DNA from: Oscillospiraceae bacterium
GTDB lineage: Bacteria; Bacillota; Clostridia; Oscillospirales; Oscillospiraceae
Assembly: GCA_009776445.1 (NCBI GenBank)
Contig: WRNV01000019.1
Coordinates: 1-32,608 of the forward strand
Direction: 5' to 3'
Length of the DNA stretch: 32,608 nucleotides
In this document: piece by piece, positions 31,110 through 32,608 of the stretch
Layout: every line of letters begins with the position of its first letter
Numbering within the stretch: the stretch's first letter is position 1
Made by a program: the position numbers and the translations under genes
The notes under the pieces: generated by a model
Told to the model about the DNA's origin: nothing
What the model saw: only the letters and a program-made list of their open reading frames with translations
Database searches by the model: none

Positions 31110-31979
31110 CTACCCATCACCGTCTTTTGCGCCTTGTAATCTTCTTTTCCCCAAATCTTTTGCGTTCAGGCTGCTAACGGCGGGCTTTCCTGTTCTTTGC
31201 TCCAGCTGTTCGCGGGCAATTTTAGCTGTTTCTGCGCCCTCTTTGGCGACTTTTGCGCTTTCAGCAAATCCACTTGGCTGACGGGCGATGGATATGTCCG
31301 TCGCGGCGACTTCGGCGAGCATATTCAGCACTAACTCAGTGTTTGTCATATTGTCGCGAAGGTTCTCTTTTTTTAGGTCTTTGTGTTTTTTGTATTCGTG
31401 TGTCGTCATTCCGCTCCAAGTCTTGGTCATCAAATCGGTCAGCGCTGCGTATTCTTTTCCGGGTTCAACACCACTGATGTCCCATTCATCCGTAAGTGCC
31501 TTGCGGACTTCGATTGACTTTATACGTTGATTGATCCAGTTTTCACTGTACCCAAGTCGGCGATAATTCTCAATGGCGCGTTCAATAGACTGCTCTGGGT
31601 CAACCGTTTCGTCAATCCTTTCGCTCCCGACTTTTGCAAGCCACATCTTGAATGGTTCGGCCTTAGGTGACGGGACTGATTGGATTAGGCGTAGAATTTG
31701 TTCTGTGTCTGCAACGTCGGTTAGACGCATTTTACCGTCCGGTGCTCGCAATCTGAACTGCTGACAATTTGTCAGCAGTTCACTTGCACCTTCTTTTACG
31801 AGGCGCTCTTTCATTTTAGCCCAGTAGTTGCTTGCACCGCGCTGTGTAGATTGTTCAGTTAGCACGCCGATTACATCGACAATGGAAAACCACCATTTTT
31901 CAGCCTCTTCATCCCATACAGTACGGACATGCTTTTCTTCAAAAACTTTAATTCTATCCTTACTTTCGCTCATTTTCAT
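31110..31979 (-). CDS. Bro-N / phage antirepressor-family protein
   Basis: A 289-residue protein of the Bro-N domain group that includes prophage antirepressors and DinD-like proteins. Residues 10-110 carry the Bro-N pattern: VRTVWDEEAEKWWFSIVDVI, then ASNYWAKMKERL and MRLTDVADTEQILRLIQSVP. The C-terminal half has the conserved phrases RRLGYSENWINQRIKSIEVR and KKENLRDNMTNTELVLNMLA. Such proteins bind DNA or modulate a repressor; many sit outside prophages in bacterial chromosomes, and their role there is unclear. No clear ribosome site precedes the ATG at 31979. It follows rarA on the same strand after 84 bp. The last residues AKDGDG end at a stop formed by the adjacent repeat, so the natural C-terminus may have been cut or replaced. 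Confidence 0.85.
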   Translation of the reverse strand: MKMSESKDRIKVFEEKHVRTVWDEEAEKWWFSIVDVIGVLTEQSTQRGASNYWAKMKERLVKEGASELLTNCQQFRLRAPDGKMRLTDVADTEQILRLIQSVPSPKAEPFKMWLAKVGSERIDETVDPEQSIERAIENYRRLGYSENWINQRIKSIEVRKALTDEWDISGVEPGKEYAALTDLMTKTWSGMTTHEYKKHKDLKKENLRDNMTNTELVLNMLAEVAATDISIARQPSGFAESAKVAKEGAETAKIAREQLEQRTGKPAVSSLNAKDLGKRRLQGAKDGDG

Positions 31980-32063
31980 TGACTACTTTCGTTATGTTTT
32001 TGAATTCTTGTCAAAGATAATGCTATCAGTCTTGACGTAGCAATAGCGTAGCCCCTCTGTTAT

Positions 32064-32608
32064 TTACTCTTTGCGCCCCCTGCGCAACTGCTCTAGCTGC
32101 TCCATGCGCTCTTTAACGCGCGCCTCCTGGCCCTGAGTTGTTGGCCTATAGTATTTACGCCCGGCAAGCGAATCGGGCAGACACCGCATATCGCTGATCT
32201 TATCTTCCGTATCGTGCGCGTATACATAACCGTCGCCATACCCTAGATCCTTCATAAGCTTTGTCGGAGCATTGCGTATCTGCATTGGGACCGGCTCCGC
32301 CAACATCTTTTTTGCGTCGTCGGCTGCGTTGCCATAAGCTAGGTATAGCGCGTTCGATTTTGGCGCGAGCGACATATACACAACAGCGTGCGTCAGATGT
32401 ACGCTGCACTCAGGCATACCAATAAAGTGGCAAGCCTGGTATGCCGCTACTGCAATCTGGAGCGCGCGGCTGTCCGCCATTCCGATGTCCTCGCTCGCGA
32501 ACCGCGCGACCCTGCGCGCAATGTACAACGGATCCTCGCCAGCCTCCAGCATCCTAGCCAGCCAGTAGATCGCGGCGTCGGCGTCGCTGTTGCGCATGGA
32601 TTTGTGCA
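32064..32608 (-). CDS. rarA: Replication-associated recombination protein A, C-terminal part
   Basis: RarA/MgsA is an AAA+ ATPase of the clamp-loader type that acts at stalled replication forks with SSB. The window contains only its last 181 codons or so; the N-terminal ATPase domain (Walker A and B) lies beyond the right edge. The reading frame is open to the edge through [20 protein letters not shown], matching the family phrase HKSMRGSDPDAALYWLARML. Further signature pieces are [16 protein letters not shown], the block [17 protein letters not shown] and [12 protein letters not shown] near the end. The C-terminal domain forms the tetramer. The internal ATG at 32597 is not the true start. 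A functional link to ssb (22191) is known from the family. Confidence 0.95.
   Translation of the reverse strand, partial: HKSMRNSDADAAIYWLARMLEAGEDPLYIARRVARFASEDIGMADSRALQIAVAAYQACHFIGMPECSVHLTHAVVYMSLAPKSNALYLAYGNAADDAKKMLAEPVPMQIRNAPTKLMKDLGYGDGYVYAHDTEDKISDMRCLPDSLAGRKYYRPTTQGQEARVKERMEQLEQLRRGRKE

Noticed and set aside
1-32608. CRISPR array, tRNA or rRNA genes, insertion sequences
   Set aside because: I looked for direct repeat-spacer patterns, cloverleaf-like sequences and transposase frames and found none that I could support.

Overview
The window comes from a low-to-moderate GC anaerobic Firmicute of the class Clostridia. The evidence is the yfmF-yfmH-lgt operon, a class A RNase P RNA, an S-layer-anchored (SLH) secreted protease, sigma-A promoters, strong GGAGG ribosome sites, TTG/GTG starts, and a BltR/BmrR-like MerR regulator. 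No plasmid, phage or CRISPR region is evident. The only phage-type gene is one Bro-N/antirepressor family protein next to rarA.

Layout. Positions 1-896 (minus) hold the first 298 codons of a citrate synthase that runs off the left edge, with a clean divergent promoter. Positions 1197-4593 (plus) hold yfmF, yfmH (M16 peptidase-fold pair linked to EF-P modification) and lgt with ATGA/TTGA-type overlaps, followed by a small acidic coiled-coil protein and a strong terminator. An XRE regulator (5603-5938) sits between two non-coding stretches. Positions 6285-9647 (plus) hold a tightly packed five-gene flavin/iron-sulfur amino-acid dehydrogenase complex of the HcnABC / archaeal proline dehydrogenase / sarcosine oxidase type. 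Its BFD-like [2Fe-2S] domain is a separate gene. A Sfp-type phosphopantetheinyl transferase follows, and a CoA-disulfide-reductase/rhodanese fusion converges on it from the minus strand.

Positions 12247-19953 (plus) are a signalling block: a membrane Ser/Thr kinase with a beta-propeller-like outer domain, a 1247-residue hybrid histidine kinase (Cache-PAS-PAS-HisKA-HATPase-REC-Hpt), and a MerR regulator. From 20093 to 30185 everything is on the minus strand: aspS, rpsR-ssb-rpsF (the conserved S18/SSB/S6 operon), a secreted protein with a degenerate NodB-like fold, and a 1788-residue subtilisin with Ig-like, leucine-rich, MBG-like and three SLH modules. Positions 30656-31023 (plus) are rnpB. 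The right end (minus) has a Bro-N protein and the C-terminal part of rarA.

The intergenic DNA carries at least three palindromic repeat types: a ~60-bp element present twice (19990-20048 and 24670-24734), an 87-bp element at 24490-24576, and a short GC hairpin at 31089-31109. Several ORF starts were moved to better-supported codons. The least conventional parts are the split dehydrogenase complex, the kinase/propeller receptor beside the giant hybrid kinase, the metal-site-less NodB-like protein, and the repeats. Most gene calls rest on motifs I recognise by eye; no database search was run.
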